Assembly: GCF_014805685.1 (NCBI RefSeq)
Contig: NC_060886.1
Coordinates: 23,535,108-23,599,107, forward strand
Source: Silurus meridionalis
Taxonomy: Eukaryota; Chordata; Actinopteri; Siluriformes; Siluridae
Length of the DNA stretch: 64,000 bases
Reading direction: 5' to 3'
Part shown: positions 34,761 through 46,030 of the stretch, piece after piece
How positions within the stretch are numbered: the stretch's first letter is position 1
How the letters are laid out: the number at the start of each line of letters is the position of its first letter
Notes under the pieces: generated by a model
Databases searched by the model: none
Told to the model about the DNA's origin: nothing
Seen by the model: the letters and a program-made list of their open reading frames with translations, nothing else
Translations under genes and position numbers: made by a program

Positions 34761-37700
34761 AATTACTATACATTTAGCTTATATTCACCATTTGGTATTT
34801 ATTTTTTCCTGAAAGAAATAATAAAACTTTTCATCCAAAAATTGAAGTGTCATATATTTCAAAGATAAGATTGTGTAAAGGTTGACACAAGTTTCTTTAA
34901 GATGGGTATACCACTTTCACAAAAAACAAAACAAAAAAAAAACACTTTTCATTTTTATATACAGTGATGCAAAACAATATCTGTAAAATCACTGTGATCA
35001 GTAACTGCTGCAATGTGAACTGCAGAGCCAATAACTTCAAGCCAGCTATGTGTGTGCTAGGCCTTTTTTTATAATTTAATTGCTTGAGGTGTTAAAAAGC
35101 TGACAAATCTAGTGACAATGTGTTTAGAACACAAAAAGGATCAAACTTACCAATTGTGGGTGACAATTGAAAATACACTACAAACTACAAGAAGAATGTA
35201 TATTTATATTACTTTTAATGACTTTACATTCATTGTTTCATGTTGTATGTTTTGTGTTATGTGTGATTTGGTCTAATTATGTATACTTCAGATTTATGTT
35301 CGTTGAGAGTCAATATTCATGTAACTCTTTTACTGTGGTCACTCCTCTGCCTTCCTGTGACACCAGGAATCACACCAACTACTTATTTTGGTTCTAATCT
35401 AAACACCAGCTCTCGACTCCAGCTTTGGTGTACTCAAGTCTTGCTGCACCTTAATACAAATGTGACAGATAAAGGCTTTCTTTTTTGCTTCTGTAATGGA
35501 ATGAGTTTTTCACTCCATTTGCAAAGGTCCAAACACAGAGTTTTCTCAACACCTAAGACTTCTGACTAAGACATGACATTTTATCCTCAGTAGTTACTTT
35601 TCCATTAACATTCTTGTGTATTACTTTATGTGAGCTGCTTTGAATGTGCTATTTATTCTTATTACAATTGAAGTTATTATTTTATTTTTCTGCCAAGATC
35701 ATTCCAGCACGTACGCTAACCTTCTTTAGTCTCTCTCAGGTTATGAATCCTTAAGAATCTCTAACTGCTCTGCTAATGCTTTGCAGGACTGTGCTTATAG
35801 CTGTTGTATATTTGTTAAGTTTTGCTCAATAGATTTTTCTGCCACATGATTAATTGGAAATGTATTTGCAAGGGTCAGCATGACCTTTAAAACTAGTACT
35901 TGGAATTTTAATGAAGAGTTATGGTAGAACATAAAGAACTGATCCAGAGAAGCACACACAATTAATGTGAAAATGGTTAGACATTCACATTTTTGTCAAA
36001 GTCATAAAATTTAATTTGTTCATGCTTCTGGGAATTAAGTAGCAACCATGATGTGAATTGTCTTGTTCCAAAAGGAAAACTATCGTATACAATGCCAAAT
36101 GCTTTCATGATTTTTGCAAGCTTTGTTTGTAGATTTCCTTGATGAATTAAAACAGTAGTAAAATATTGTTGCTTTTAAGCATTTAAGGGCTGGTTATGGA
36201 AAATGGCAAAAGCATTATGGGCAAAAGTTGGCCCAGTGGTAAGCTGCCATATAAAGTAATGACACTATTTAGAAAAGTGGGCCAAAGGTGTCCCATTCAA
36301 ACGTGATGTACTGTACGGACCAATGAAGTAATAAGTGTGAGTCAACAAGGATTTCTTTTACCATTAGGGTTAACTTATGGTTTGTTATGTCATGCTTATT
36401 TTTGTTTTGCTGTTTTATTGCTGTTTTATAATTACACAAAAAAGTGCAATGAAAACAAGGTTAATAAATAGGCAAAGAACATACAACTGTCTGCCAGTGT
36501 CATTAACATAGATATTTATGACAGTGAATTCATTTAAATTCTGTATGGTGTGAAATGAATGGAAGTTTTGCAGAAGTGCAGTTGACTTTCCCAGATAAGC
36601 AAAAGATCACGAGGGACGTGTTAAGTATTAAATAATTATTTAGTTTTACTTGGGCGGAGATGTCAACCTGCACTACAAACAGGTCTCCTGAGAGATGCTG
36701 AATTATCGTCATTCCCCAGCAACAGATCGGGACAGCTGGAGGTGGAAGGAGGATTCGAACTGTCTGCTTAGCCATCTGGAAAAGCACAAGAGCCCAAGGT
36801 TTACAGCAATCTGCACCAAAGTGTTTTTCCGTCTGTGCTCTTTTGCAGTGATTTGTATTGTGCTGTTTGTAAAAGAACTTCCTTTTTTCTACTTCTAAAG
36901 GCAAATCTGAAGTTCTAAACTTCCTGCTTCCTGTCTTAGGCATTTATAAGGGCCAATGGTGAGATTTTGGGATCTCCTGCGGCTCTGCAATGCATTTCCT
37001 TTTTTTAGTTTTCTGCTGATAATACTCAGTAGGAAAAGAGGCTGGATAGAGGTAGTTCACAGACAGAATACTGCTCCTCTAGGGGCTGCCCTCTGTAACC
37101 TTTATCACATAAACATTCAGGAGCTAGCTTGCACTCTGTCTGAATTCTGCACCTGGCAGTGTGCATGCAAAAGCAAGTCTTTAATAATTTCCACACTAAC
37201 TTCATAGAGTGTTTGGTTAACTCTTTCACTGGTCACATTAGCAGCTGTACATAGAGTAATTAAAAGTTGAAACTTATAAAGAACTATTAATCCATATTTC
37301 TCTTACGCAAATGTAAAAGAACTGCATGCTGTAGACCACCTTTTCAGGCTTATCTGCCAACACCAGGGTTGCCAGTTTAGGTGATAGTGGCTGCCTTCTC
37401 AAAAATCGCCCACTGACATCTGTGCTCTTGAAAGATTGTAGCCAGGCAAGAAAGTAAATGAGCTGATTTGAAAATGAGCAAGAGAAAGCAATAAAATGGA
37501 AATGGGTTGTTTTTTTTTTACATTGAATGCAGACTTTTATTATTAATAATAAATAATTTTAAAGCATTGCAATGGAAATGAATGATGCTGCTATGTGGCT
37601 GGTCTGGAGTCAATGCTGGCATGTAGATGAGGCCTGGGAAAAAGAAGCCAGAGCAGAGGACTCTAACCCTGAGTGCTGGGTGCTGAGTGATGGCTGCCAG

Positions 37701-38370
37701 GGAAAATTAACTTTAAGTGTGTGAAAACTTGGGTCTGATAACATGTTTTGGGCCCTTTCATGGTATCCTGTGTGTATATAAAACATAGTTTCTAAGCAAC
37801 AGGCCATCTACTTCAAAATGGTATGTTGTTCACATTTTTGTTTTAATTTATAAGTACTACATTGTTGATAAAGCAGCAACACAGAAACATGGGCATAAAT
37901 GTTAAAGTGGAATGTTGCTGTGGTAGAATGTTTTTTCTTTCATGATAATAATTAATATTTTACTGAAGACTAAATTAAAACAGTTGAATGAAGGACAAAA
38001 ATTGTGTTAAATCTTTACTTTATTAGATTCAAACAGCAATTTTAGTGCAATCGTTCCCCCTTCCCTGTGACAAGCTGCTCTGTGTTTCACTTTTCCAGCC
38101 TCCCACTCATTTCTTTATTTTTACTCTCTGGCTCTAATAAATTTGCTGTCTCACTAACTAACCTGTCCCTTACGGGATGTCCCGTCTCCCCCGGGGTCAT
38201 CTGACTCATCGGTCACCATGACAATCCAACAGTGTGTGTTATTTGTGCAGTGAAGAGATTACATGTCAGGCTGGAGGGGTGGAGGCCATCTGTCAAACTG
38301 CATGCTGGCTTTCAACAGAGACCTGGGCCTTAAGCTGCTTTTTTCATCACCTTCTACACTATTGTTCTTT
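34761..38370. other. Long gene-free stretch
   Basis: About 3.6 kb of AT-rich DNA. Open frames up to 137 codons (36530-36943, minus) lack domain motifs and overlap open frames on the other strand. I recognise no repeat, apart from A- and T-rich low-complexity patches. Confidence 0.5.
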
Positions 38371-38384
38371 ACACACACACACAC

Positions 38385-38456
<72 letters not shown>
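38371..38456. repeat. Compound (AC)n(GT)n(TA)n microsatellite
   Basis: ACACAC, a short GTGTGT and a TA run of about 60 bp. It abuts the left tip of the Tc1-type relic that follows. Confidence 0.95.
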
Positions 38457-38457
<1 letters not shown>

Positions 38458-39760
38458 AACCCAATTTCAAAAATGTTGTGACTGTACAAATTGTGAAAAG
38501 GAATGCAATAATTTACAAATCTCATAAACCTATATTTTATTCACAATAGAATATAGATAACATATCAAATGTTGTGTGACATTTTGAAATGTCATGCCAA
38601 ATATTGGCTAATTTTGGATTTCATGAGAGCTACACATTCCAAAAAGTTGGGACAGATAGCAAAAAGAGGCCGGAAAAGTTAAATGTACATACAAGGAACA
38701 GCTGGAGGACCAACTTGCAACTTATTAGGTCAATTGGCAACAAGATTGGGTATAAAAAGAACCTCTCAGAGTGGCAGTGTCTCTTAGAAGTCAAGATGGG
38801 CAGAGGATCACCAATTCCCCCAATGCTGTGGTGAAAAATATCAGAAAGGAGTTTCTCAGAGAAAAATTGCAAAGAGTTTGAAGTTATAATCATCTACAGT
38901 GCATAATATCATCCAAAGATTCAGAGAACCATACTGGATGCCCGTGATCTTCCAGCCCTTAGACGCCACTGCATCACATACAGGAATGCTACTGTAATGG
39001 AAATCAAAACATGGGCTCAGGAATACTTCCAGAAAACATTGTCGGTGAACACAATCCACCGTACCATTCGCCGTTGCTGGCTAAAACTCTATAGGTCAAA
39101 AAAGAAGCCATATCTAAACATGATCCAGAAGCGCAGGCGTTTTCTCTGGGCCAAGGCTCATTTAAAATAGACTGTGGCAAAGTGGAAAACTGTTCTGTGG
39201 TCAGACGAATCAAAATTTTAAGTTCTTTTCGGAAAACTGGGACGCTATGTCCTCCGGACAAAGAGGATAAGGACAACCCAGCGCTTAGTTCAGAAGCCTG
39301 CATCTCTGATGGTATGGGGTTGCATGAGTGCATGTGGCATGGGCAGCTTACACATCTGGAAAGGCACCATCAATGCTGAAAGGTATATCTAAGTTCTAGA
39401 ACAACATATGCTCCCATCCAGACATCGTCTCTTTCAGACCTTGTATTTTCCAACATGACAATGCCAGACCATATACTGCATCAAATTCAACATCATGGCT
39501 GCGTAGAAGAAGGATCCGGTACTAAAATGGCCAGCCTTCAGTCCAGATCTTTCACCCATAGAAAACATTTGACATCATAAAGAGGAAGATGCGACAAAGA
39601 AGACCTAAGACAGTTGAACAACTAGAAGCCTGTATTAGACAGGAATTGTACAACATTCCTATTCCTAAACTTGAGCAACTTGTCTCCTCAGTCCCCAGAT
39701 GTTTGCAGACTGTTATAAAACAAAGAAAGGATGCCACACAGTGATAAACATGGCCTTGTC
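38453..39760 (+). mobile_element. Tc1-type relic A of a head-to-tail pair
   Basis: Left terminal repeat ACAAACCCAATTTCAAAAATGTTGTGACTGTACAAATTG followed by TTTACAAATCTCATAAACCTATATTTTATTC, recalled as the tip of a common fish Tc1-type family. The body has GAGCTACACATTCCAAAAAGTTGGGAC, then a damaged transposase. The right terminal repeat is absent: after GATAAACATGGCCTTGTC the sequence changes abruptly into interior 5' sequence of a second copy. Confidence 0.78.
38790..39745 (+). pseudogene. Tc1-type transposase remnant A
   Basis: Frameshifted transposase. The DNA-binding part starts near 38797 (MGRGSP). The core retains VLWSDESKF (39190s, first aspartate), SLMVWGCMSACGMGSLHIWKGTINAERY, a QHDNAR-like second box near 39450, and FSPDLSPIENI (39540s, with the glutamate), where the next tryptophan codon is TGA. 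The C-terminal LEACIRQELYNIPIPKLEQLVSSVPR segment is readable. All three acidic positions survive but indels and stops make it non-functional. Confidence 0.82.
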
Positions 39761-39989
39761 TGAATTTGAATTTGATGGCTAAAAAAAGGTCTCATAAAAT
39801 TTGGGCAGGGGCAACAGAAGTCTGGAACATTTAGGTGTTATCAAAGTTAAACAGTATTAGAAACGTTTTGCAAGTGTCTACAAATTGTAAAAAAAATTCA
39901 GAATGTTCAAAATAAGATTGCAAAACAGTTGAATATCTCATCATTTTCTTTACATAATATTGTCAACATTTTCAAAGAATCTGGAGAAA

Positions 39990-40720
39990 TCTTTGTTCAC
40001 AAGAGACTAGGGCAAAAATCAATATTTAATGGCCATGATTTTCAGGCCCTCACGCAGCACTGCATTTCAAACAGTCATTATTCTTTATTTAAAATCATTT
40101 AATGGTCTGATTAACACCAAAATCAATGTTTGTGAACACAGTTTGCCATGTCATCCACAAACGCAGGTAAAATCTAAATGATGCAAAGAGGAAGGCATGC
40201 ATGAACACATTCCAGAAACGGCATTATCCTCTCTAGGTAAGAGATTTTAAATGTACAAACTGTTCTGTGGCCAGACAAATAAAAATTGTAATTTCTTTTT
40301 GGAAACCTTGGGCACCACATCCTCTGGCTTGTTATCAGTGTCCATTTAAAAATTTGTGTCTCTGGTGGAATGGGCAGCTTGCCCATTTGGAAAGGCTCAA
40401 TCAATGCTAAATGGTATATACAGGTTTTAGAGCAGAAATGCTTCAATCTAGAAAATGTCAAGGGAATGCAAGGGAATGTCTTGCAAATTGGAGTAAGACA
40501 ATGTTAAAGTCATACTGCATCTATTGCAATAGCATGACTTTGTAGTAAAAGAGTCCGGTGCTGCCTGCAGTCTAGACCTTTGACTAATGTTAAAAACATT
40601 TGCTGCATCATGAAACGAAAATACAACTAAGGACACCCAGAACTGTTGAGCAGCTACATGGAACAACATTCCTCTCCCAAAACAGAGAAGATGTAATGCT
40701 ACATGGTGGTAAACATAGCC
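39990..40720 (+). pseudogene. Tc1-type transposase remnant B
   Basis: Traces of the same transposase as in relic A: CTGTTCTGTGGCCAGACAAAT where the first aspartate box would be (now read as WPDK then a stop), GGAATGGGCAGCTTGCCCATTTGGAAAGG, and CTAATGTTAAAAACATTTG at the site of the IEN box, where the glutamate codon is lost. TGTTGAGCAGCTACATGGAACAACATTCCTCTCCC marks the C-terminus. Beyond recovery. Confidence 0.72.
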
Positions 40721-40745
40721 CTTTGCCAATTTTTTTGAGACCTGT

Positions 40746-40746
40746 A

Positions 40747-40794
<48 letters not shown>
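40746..40794. repeat. (ATT)n microsatellite
   Basis: A pure ATT tract of about 48 bp, lying within the 3' end of Tc1-type relic B. Confidence 0.96.
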
Positions 40795-40795
<1 letters not shown>

Positions 40796-41005
40796 AACGT
40801 TATATTATAATATGTTCTTATTTGTATATTCTCAGTTTAAACATTTGATGTTTTTTTTTTTGTTTGTTTGTTTTATTGAAAATATAATATAGATTTATGA
40901 GATTTACAAAATCACTGCATTGTCTTGTCATGTGTCAACCTTTTTTTTGCAATTAGGGTATTTATGAACATACAAAATGAGTGTGTATGTATGTATGTAC
41001 ACACT

Positions 41006-42022
41006 ACTGGTCATAAGTTCAAGAACACTTACATTTTACTATTTTTGCAGAAATGTATGCAGTTTATTATTTCAATGTCCTCTGATATTTGGGCATAGGA
41101 CAAAAACAATTGGACAAAGAAAGGCAATCATGGATTTGTTTTAACATCATTTAATAATATTTTTTCTCTTATCAAGTTCCAAAAAAATGTGTTGCATTTG
41201 ATGGGTTGCTTTGCTTTCACGCTTCAATTCAGATCACTCAAACAAGTTTGATGGGGTTTAAGTCTGGAGGCTATGCTGACCATTCCATGATTTGATTGAG
41301 CCTACCACTTTGTTCTTTTTTTTATCTATGTTATGGGTCATTATGTTGCTGTACCATGAACACCTGATCAACTAGAGGTATATCAGTGGGTGCTGCATGG
41401 TCCTGAGAAATGCCGTGGTTGTAGTTTTGGTTCAGGGAGTCACTGCAAGGTGCCGACTCTGGATCCAGCAATATGGCCCCAGATCATCATGCTTCCTCCT
41501 ATATGTTTGAAAGTTGGTGTCACATACCATTTGTCCATAAGACCTTTTTTAGTCTTTAGTAATCCACTGGTGGTGCTCCATGGCCCACAAAAGCCTTTTT
41601 TTTCTTTTTTTCTCCATCTTAGCAATGCCTATGAAAAAATTAAAGACCTACACTTTTAAGAGTTTTAATAGTCTGTCGGTCTTCTTTTATTAATTGCATT
41701 TCTCACCATTATGAGAGCAATAGTCTACTTCCTGCAATAAAAACTGTGGGTGTTGTAACACAGTCTGTTCCAACAGTGCTTTTATACAGACAGAGGGTTT
41801 GAAAATTATCAACAAATGTTAAAAGTATAGGAATTGTTAGCATCAACATTCAAGGCTTAATATTCTCCCATTGCTGAAGAACAGCTGTAGGTTGTTAATC
41901 TATTTCTTCTTTCCTGAAAAACCCACCACTGGCTGTTAATCATCTACCTTTTGTACCATTTCAGGTTATTTACTGGACTTAAATAGTTAAGATTTTAATA
42001 TAAACTGGAAAAATGGGTGTAC
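41006..42022 (-). mobile_element. Tc1-type relic C, antisense, internally deleted
   Basis: Left tip ACTACTGGTCATAAGTTCAAGAACACTTACATTTTACT and right side AAACTGGAAAAATGGGTGTACACA are inverted counterparts of a Tc1-type end (GGTCAAAAGTT...ACACCCATTTTTCCAGTTT). Between them, on the minus strand, a transposase fragment is visible at 41440-41625. The distal part (about 41640-41990) has only weak traces. Confidence 0.65.
41440..41625 (-). pseudogene. Tc1-type transposase fragment C
   Basis: Minus-strand reading shows a degraded W-TDE-F-like region, then YVTPTFKHIGGSMMIWGHIAGSRVGTL, equivalent to the KHGGGSVMVWGC box between the first and second catalytic aspartates. The catalytic acidic residues are not identifiable here. 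Confidence 0.65.
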
Positions 42023-42025
42023 ACA

Positions 42026-42814
42026 CAATGCCTGTCAAGATGTTGGAAGCAGCTAGTCTTATATCATTTTTTTTTTAAACAGAGTGAATGACTGGAAGAA
42101 AGTTCTGTCGACAGATGAGTTCAAATTTGACATGTTTGGCTAGAGAATAGGAGCGATGATGTTACAAGACCACCTTACATTCAAAGTCAAACATGGAGGT
42201 GGAGGCTTAATAATTTGGGGTAATTTGGGAGCAGGGGAAAAAGGAGACTATCCTCCATCCTTGAAAGAAAAGGAATACTGATCCAACAAGGCTACCAGAC
42301 CAAACTTTAACACCATGCATTTCTGTCTGGACTGTAGCTAATTGAAACCAACTTAATCGTTCAATGACCTAAAGCAGATGTCCTAGCTCTGCAAATGTTA
42401 TTTAGAGAGCAAACAGTCAGCTGGAGTGTTATCTATCATGGAATGACCTGCCCAGTCACTGGACCTAAATCCTGCTGAACTGTTCTGGGATGAACTAAAA
42501 TGCAAGGTCTGAAAGAAATCTCCAAGTAGAACATCTTTGGCAAGTATTACAAAAGGCATAGCAAAGTGCTTGAGCTAAAGAAAAAAACTAACTGTCCAGA
42601 TGCCAAGAGTGTGTAAAGCTTTTATTAATGCTAAGGGAAGACTTTTAAGTGAAAATAAAGTTTAGCATTTGTACATTTATATATTTAATTGGTCAAAGTT
42701 TATCTTCATACTGTTAAATTACCTAGTTTGTTGCATATAAACAGAAAAGAAACGTGCATGCACCTCTCAAAAATGCTAAAAGAATATTTGTTTCCACACT
42801 TTTGACAGGCACTG
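42026..42814 (+). mobile_element. Tc1-type relic D
   Basis: Short element of about 790 bp with tips CAATGCCTGTCAAGATGTTGGA (left) and TTTCCACACTTTTGACAGGCACTG followed by TA (right), inverted counterparts of each other. The left half of the transposase is deleted. It starts directly beside relic C, and the two are oriented back to back. Confidence 0.72.
42080..42600 (+). pseudogene. Tc1-type transposase C-terminal remnant D
   Basis: Starts within the catalytic domain: DWKKVLSTDEFKFDMFG (first aspartate), VKHGGGGLIIWGNLGAG, a damaged QNDLKQMS box (second aspartate region with a deletion), then PAQSLDLNPAELFWDELKCKV, which retains the glutamate. Downstream traces (VLQKA-like) end near 42600. 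The whole paired DNA-binding domain is missing. Confidence 0.8.
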
Positions 42815-43551
42815 TATATGAAGTTATGTGTTCTTAATTAAAAAGAGAGAGAGAGACTCTCTCACAGGACATAAAACACAGAGATCACACTTCCTTCATT
42901 ATGATTTGAACATTGTTAACATTAGCTGCAGCTCTTGATTTGTATCTGCTTGATGTTGTAAAGTGTACTACTGCTACATAATTGGATTATTTGTTTATGA
43001 GCTACCAGTTTTAAATGTTGTGGAAATATTATATAATAACATGAGATATAGCTGCTTCTAAAAATTTCTGCATATCCTCTGATCTGCTTTTAAATCTTCC
43101 TAGCTGTAATATTTGTTCTAATTTGTATTTCTTAGCTAATTGTATTCCTTTATTCTTAGCATACTGTATTTGTCCTAACACATTTCTTACATCTTTTACA
43201 TAATGTAAATAAAATCCAATGAATACTTGTTTAAACAGGTACATGAATTAAAATCTTTTTTTTATTATTATTATTATTTGATATGCTACCAACATTTCAA
43301 AGAAAAAGGTCAAAAATTATACAAATTATAAACAGAATCCACATGCTAAATATAGAATGCCATTAGCTGAATAAAGAAAATGCTAAATCTATTTTTCGAA
43401 ATGTGCTCAGAGAATGGACCCAGCCAGTTAAAGGCGTTATTATTAAGGTTAATCATGTTTTTTAACGCATTTCACTGACAGGGACATGGAATGCATAAGA
43501 TGCAGATTTGCTATTGATTGTAGTTACTTTCAATTACGTGCTGACTTTCAA
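42815..43551. other. Unannotated AT-rich sequence
   Basis: About 740 bp of AT-rich DNA between Tc1-type relic D and the third DIRS element; no recognised feature. Confidence 0.5.
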
Positions 43552-43880
43552 TTCCCTTTCAGGAACTCGAGCTGCCTCAGAACGCTTTTGTAATACGTCG
43601 GCATTCCCAAAGCGTTCGGCCACAGCGCCTTATTCCCTCAGGTAACTTGGATTACATACATAACCCAGAGGCATTCCCTTTCAGGAACTCAAACTGCGTC
43701 GGAATGCTTTGGGAACGCAGACGAATTACAAAAGCATTCAGAAGCAGTGTCTTATTCCCTCAGGGAACTATGGTAACATACGTAACAAACAAAAAAGTGT
43801 GGGGCATTTGAACTAAAACAACAGATTTGCATTGCAGTTTCCCTTCCAGGAACTCGAACTGTGTCAACAATGCTGAATCA
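43552..43880. repeat. DIRS terminal repeat block with inverted core
   Basis: Unit A (43552-43670) and unit B (43673-43790) both start ATTCCCTTTCAGGAACTC and both contain CTTATTCCCTCAGG. Their 36-38-bp cores, however, are inverted relative to each other (43582-43617 versus 43702-43739). A third partial start, TTTCCCTTCCAGGAACTCGAACTG, is at 43838. Each core is close to palindromic at its edges (ACGCTTTTG / CAAAGCGTTC). The pattern resembles the inverted and complementary terminal sequences of DIRS elements. Confidence 0.8.
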
Positions 43881-44009
43881 CGTGTGAAATCTGTCCAATG
43901 GAAAGCGCGGTGTCACTGGCAGGTTGCCACAAATCCTCCGTGATTTCCTCCTGGTATCGTAGCGGACCTGGAGAATTTGCGGCTCCTAGAGCTGCACCTA
44001 GGGGGGGCA

Positions 44010-44790
44010 TAACCCTGGCTCTAGGCCTACCAGAGGTCAGTCTCAAGAGACTGATACCCTTAAGAGACTAACAAGCAGCCTGGGAAGCTCTGCAACACAT
44101 GTTTCTGTGGGTCCTGCGTACTGTAGACAGAGGCTATATGATTCAGTTTGGGTCTCGTCCGCCCTGATTCTACGGGGTGTGTCCCACCCTGGTGGGTCAC
44201 GAGCAGGCTCATGTCATGAAACAAGAACTAAACACTCTCCTGAGGAAGGAGGCATTTGAGGTGGTCCCCCATCAGACAGAGAGTCCAGGTTCTACAGCCG
44301 GTAATTCATAGTTTCCAAAAAGGATGGAGGGTTGCGTCCTATTCTAGATCTATGTCAGCTGAACCGCTCACTAATAACGATGCAGGTTGTGTCTCAGATC
44401 AGATCTGAGGCATGGTTTGTCACAATAGATCTAAAGAATGCATACTTTCATGTATCCATCCTTCCTTCTCACAGGAAGTTCCTGAGGTTTGCTTTTGGGG
44501 CCGAAACATACCAATATCGGGTCCTTCCATTTGGTTTGCCCTCTCATCCCACACCTTCACGAAGTGTGTGGATGCGGCTCTGGCTCCCCGGAGACTTCAG
44601 GGCTTCCGCATCTTAAACTATATCGACGATTGGTTGATACTAGCTCAATCTAAGAATTTAGCGGTCAGAGGAGGACAGTCACTCACTGTCAAGCAGTTCC
44701 AGAGACTGCTGGGTCTAATGGCAGCAGTGTCCAATGTGGTTCCACTTGGCCTCCTGCACATGAGACCCCTTCAGTGGTGGCTCAGGACCC
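44010..44790 (+). pseudogene. DIRS relic 3 reverse transcriptase
   Basis: The best RT of the window: EALQHMS-type start near 44080, KQELNTLLRKEA near 44220, FYSR/IVSKKDGGLRPILDLCQLNRSL near 44300, WFVTIDLKNAYFHVSILPSHRKFL (44412 on), RFAFGAETYQYRVLPFGL, a KCVDAAL box in a shifted frame, and LNYIDDWLILAQS near 44625 with both catalytic aspartates. It leads directly into QSLTVKQFQRLLGLMAAVS, the start of the RNase H region. Frameshifts near 44290 and 44540 plus a TAG near 44807 break the frame. Confidence 0.88.
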
Positions 44791-44799
44791 AATCAAGGC

Positions 44800-45420
44800 T
44801 CACATAGCTTAGGTTTAATCAAGCTTATGCAGTGAGTTCTATGTGCCTTAGATGTCAGGCACAGGAGAGAGTGGGTTCCTATCTCAGGGCCCATGTGTTG
44901 GAAGTTCCCGGTCATCGCGTAATGCTCACGATGACCCAATTCTCATGGGGTGGGGAGCAGTCATGAGTAGCCACTCCACCCAAGGTCTGTGAGAAGGGCC
45001 CCATCTGCTGTGGCACATCAATTGCCTAGAGATGCTGGCCATGCTTCTTGCTCTGAAGCATTTCCTGTCAGACCTCAGAGGTCAAAATGTGTTTGTCCAC
45101 TAGGACAATACCTGCACTAATGCTTTTAATGCAAGCTGGCATGCAAGATCCTCCAGTGGGCCCAGGGGAAGCTGCTCTCCTTGAGAGCGGCATATATCCC
45201 AAGCCATCTGAACAAAGCAGCAGACGCCCTTTCAAAACAAGGGACAAGGCCTGGGGAATGGTGGCTCCACCCCCAAGTGGTGGAGCAGATCTGGAAGTGA
45301 TTCAGCAGGGCTCAAGTAGACCTGTTCGCGACTTAAGAGACATCGCACTGTCCCCTCTGGTTCTTCCTTACACCTCCAGCCACCTAGGGATGCCTTGGCT
45401 CAGGCATGGCTGAGGCTACA
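44800..45420 (+). pseudogene. DIRS relic 3 RNase H region
   Basis: Reads in pieces as MTMTQFSWGGEQS-like text with SSHSTQGLWEGPHLLWHINCLEMLAMLLALKHFLSDL near 44970-45080. VHxDNTCTNAFNASWHARSSSGP follows (VRTDN box with a stop in place of one codon). These are the RNase H boxes found after RT in DIRS elements. Confidence 0.75.
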
Positions 45421-45960
45421 CTTATACACCTTTCCTCCTGTCACGCTGCTTCCGGGGGTTCTGTAGAGAGTTTGCTGGGATGGAGTCCGTCTCCTCCTGG
45501 TGGCCCCACAGTTGCTGGGCAAACCATGGTTTGTGGACCTTGTAGCTCTTCTCGAACACCCTCCCTGGGAGATTCCTCTCAGGAGGGATCTTTTATCTCA
45601 GGCAGAGGACACAATAATTCACCCCCGCCCACAGTTGTAGAGGCTGTGGTTGAGGCCCCTGAGGGGGCACAGCTCAGAGAGTTTGGTCTCTTTACTGAGG
45701 TGGTAGAGACCATTCTCCAATCCAAAGTTCCCTCCACAAGGAGGTTGTAATGCCAGTCCTCTGAAGTCTCCCTCCAAGACATCTGCAACACTGCGGGCTG
45801 GTCCACTCTGATGACCTTTGTCAGGTTTTATAACCTTGACCTCAGTACCACACCTTGCCCCTCTGTCCATCGACCCAGTTGTGCCCTCACACATTTGACA
45901 GGGACTGGTCAATCTGGTGGTATTTGACATTCGTTCCCTAAGTGTTGTGGACACAGCTCA
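45420..45960 (+). pseudogene. DIRS relic 3 tyrosine recombinase remnant
   Basis: The N-terminal segment ends in VETILQSKVPSTRRL (45700s), the SAM-like DNA-binding start, and is followed almost at once by SLQDICNTAGWSTLMTFVRFYNLD (45770-45840), the extreme C-terminus near the catalytic tyrosine. The middle, containing the R...H-x-x-R catalytic residues, is deleted. The enzyme would have catalysed site-specific integration of circular cDNA. Confidence 0.82.
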
Positions 45961-46030
45961 TGTTTCTGAAAGTGAACATCTGGTTATGTATGTAATCCTG
46001 GTTTCCTGAGGGAATGAGACGATGCGTCTC

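Larger units (their letters stand above)
39761..40965 (+). mobile_element. Tc1-type relic B, same family, fused
   Basis: Begins inside the 5' region (TGAATTTGAATTTGATGGCT, GGGCAGGGGCAACAGAAGTCTGG) without its own terminal repeat, and ends with a right tip (GATTTATGAGATTTACAAAATCACTGCATTG...GTGTCAACC...GCAATTAGGGTATTT). It is more decayed than relic A and interrupted near its 3' end by an (ATT)n tract. The two relics together have one left and one right terminus. Confidence 0.75.
43552..46030 (+). mobile_element. DIRS-type retrotransposon relic 3, sense
   Basis: The left end is a block of terminal-repeat-like units (43552-43880). The internal region has RT, RNase H and a recombinase remnant, and the right end at 45982-46020 (TGGTTATGTATGTAATCCTG, then TCCTGAGGGAATGAGACG) is the inverted counterpart of 43629-43665. 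Gag is missing: the 5' leader jumps to RT near 44000. Direct flanking LTRs and an integrase are absent, as expected for DIRS elements. Best preserved of the three DIRS copies at its ends. Confidence 0.85.
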
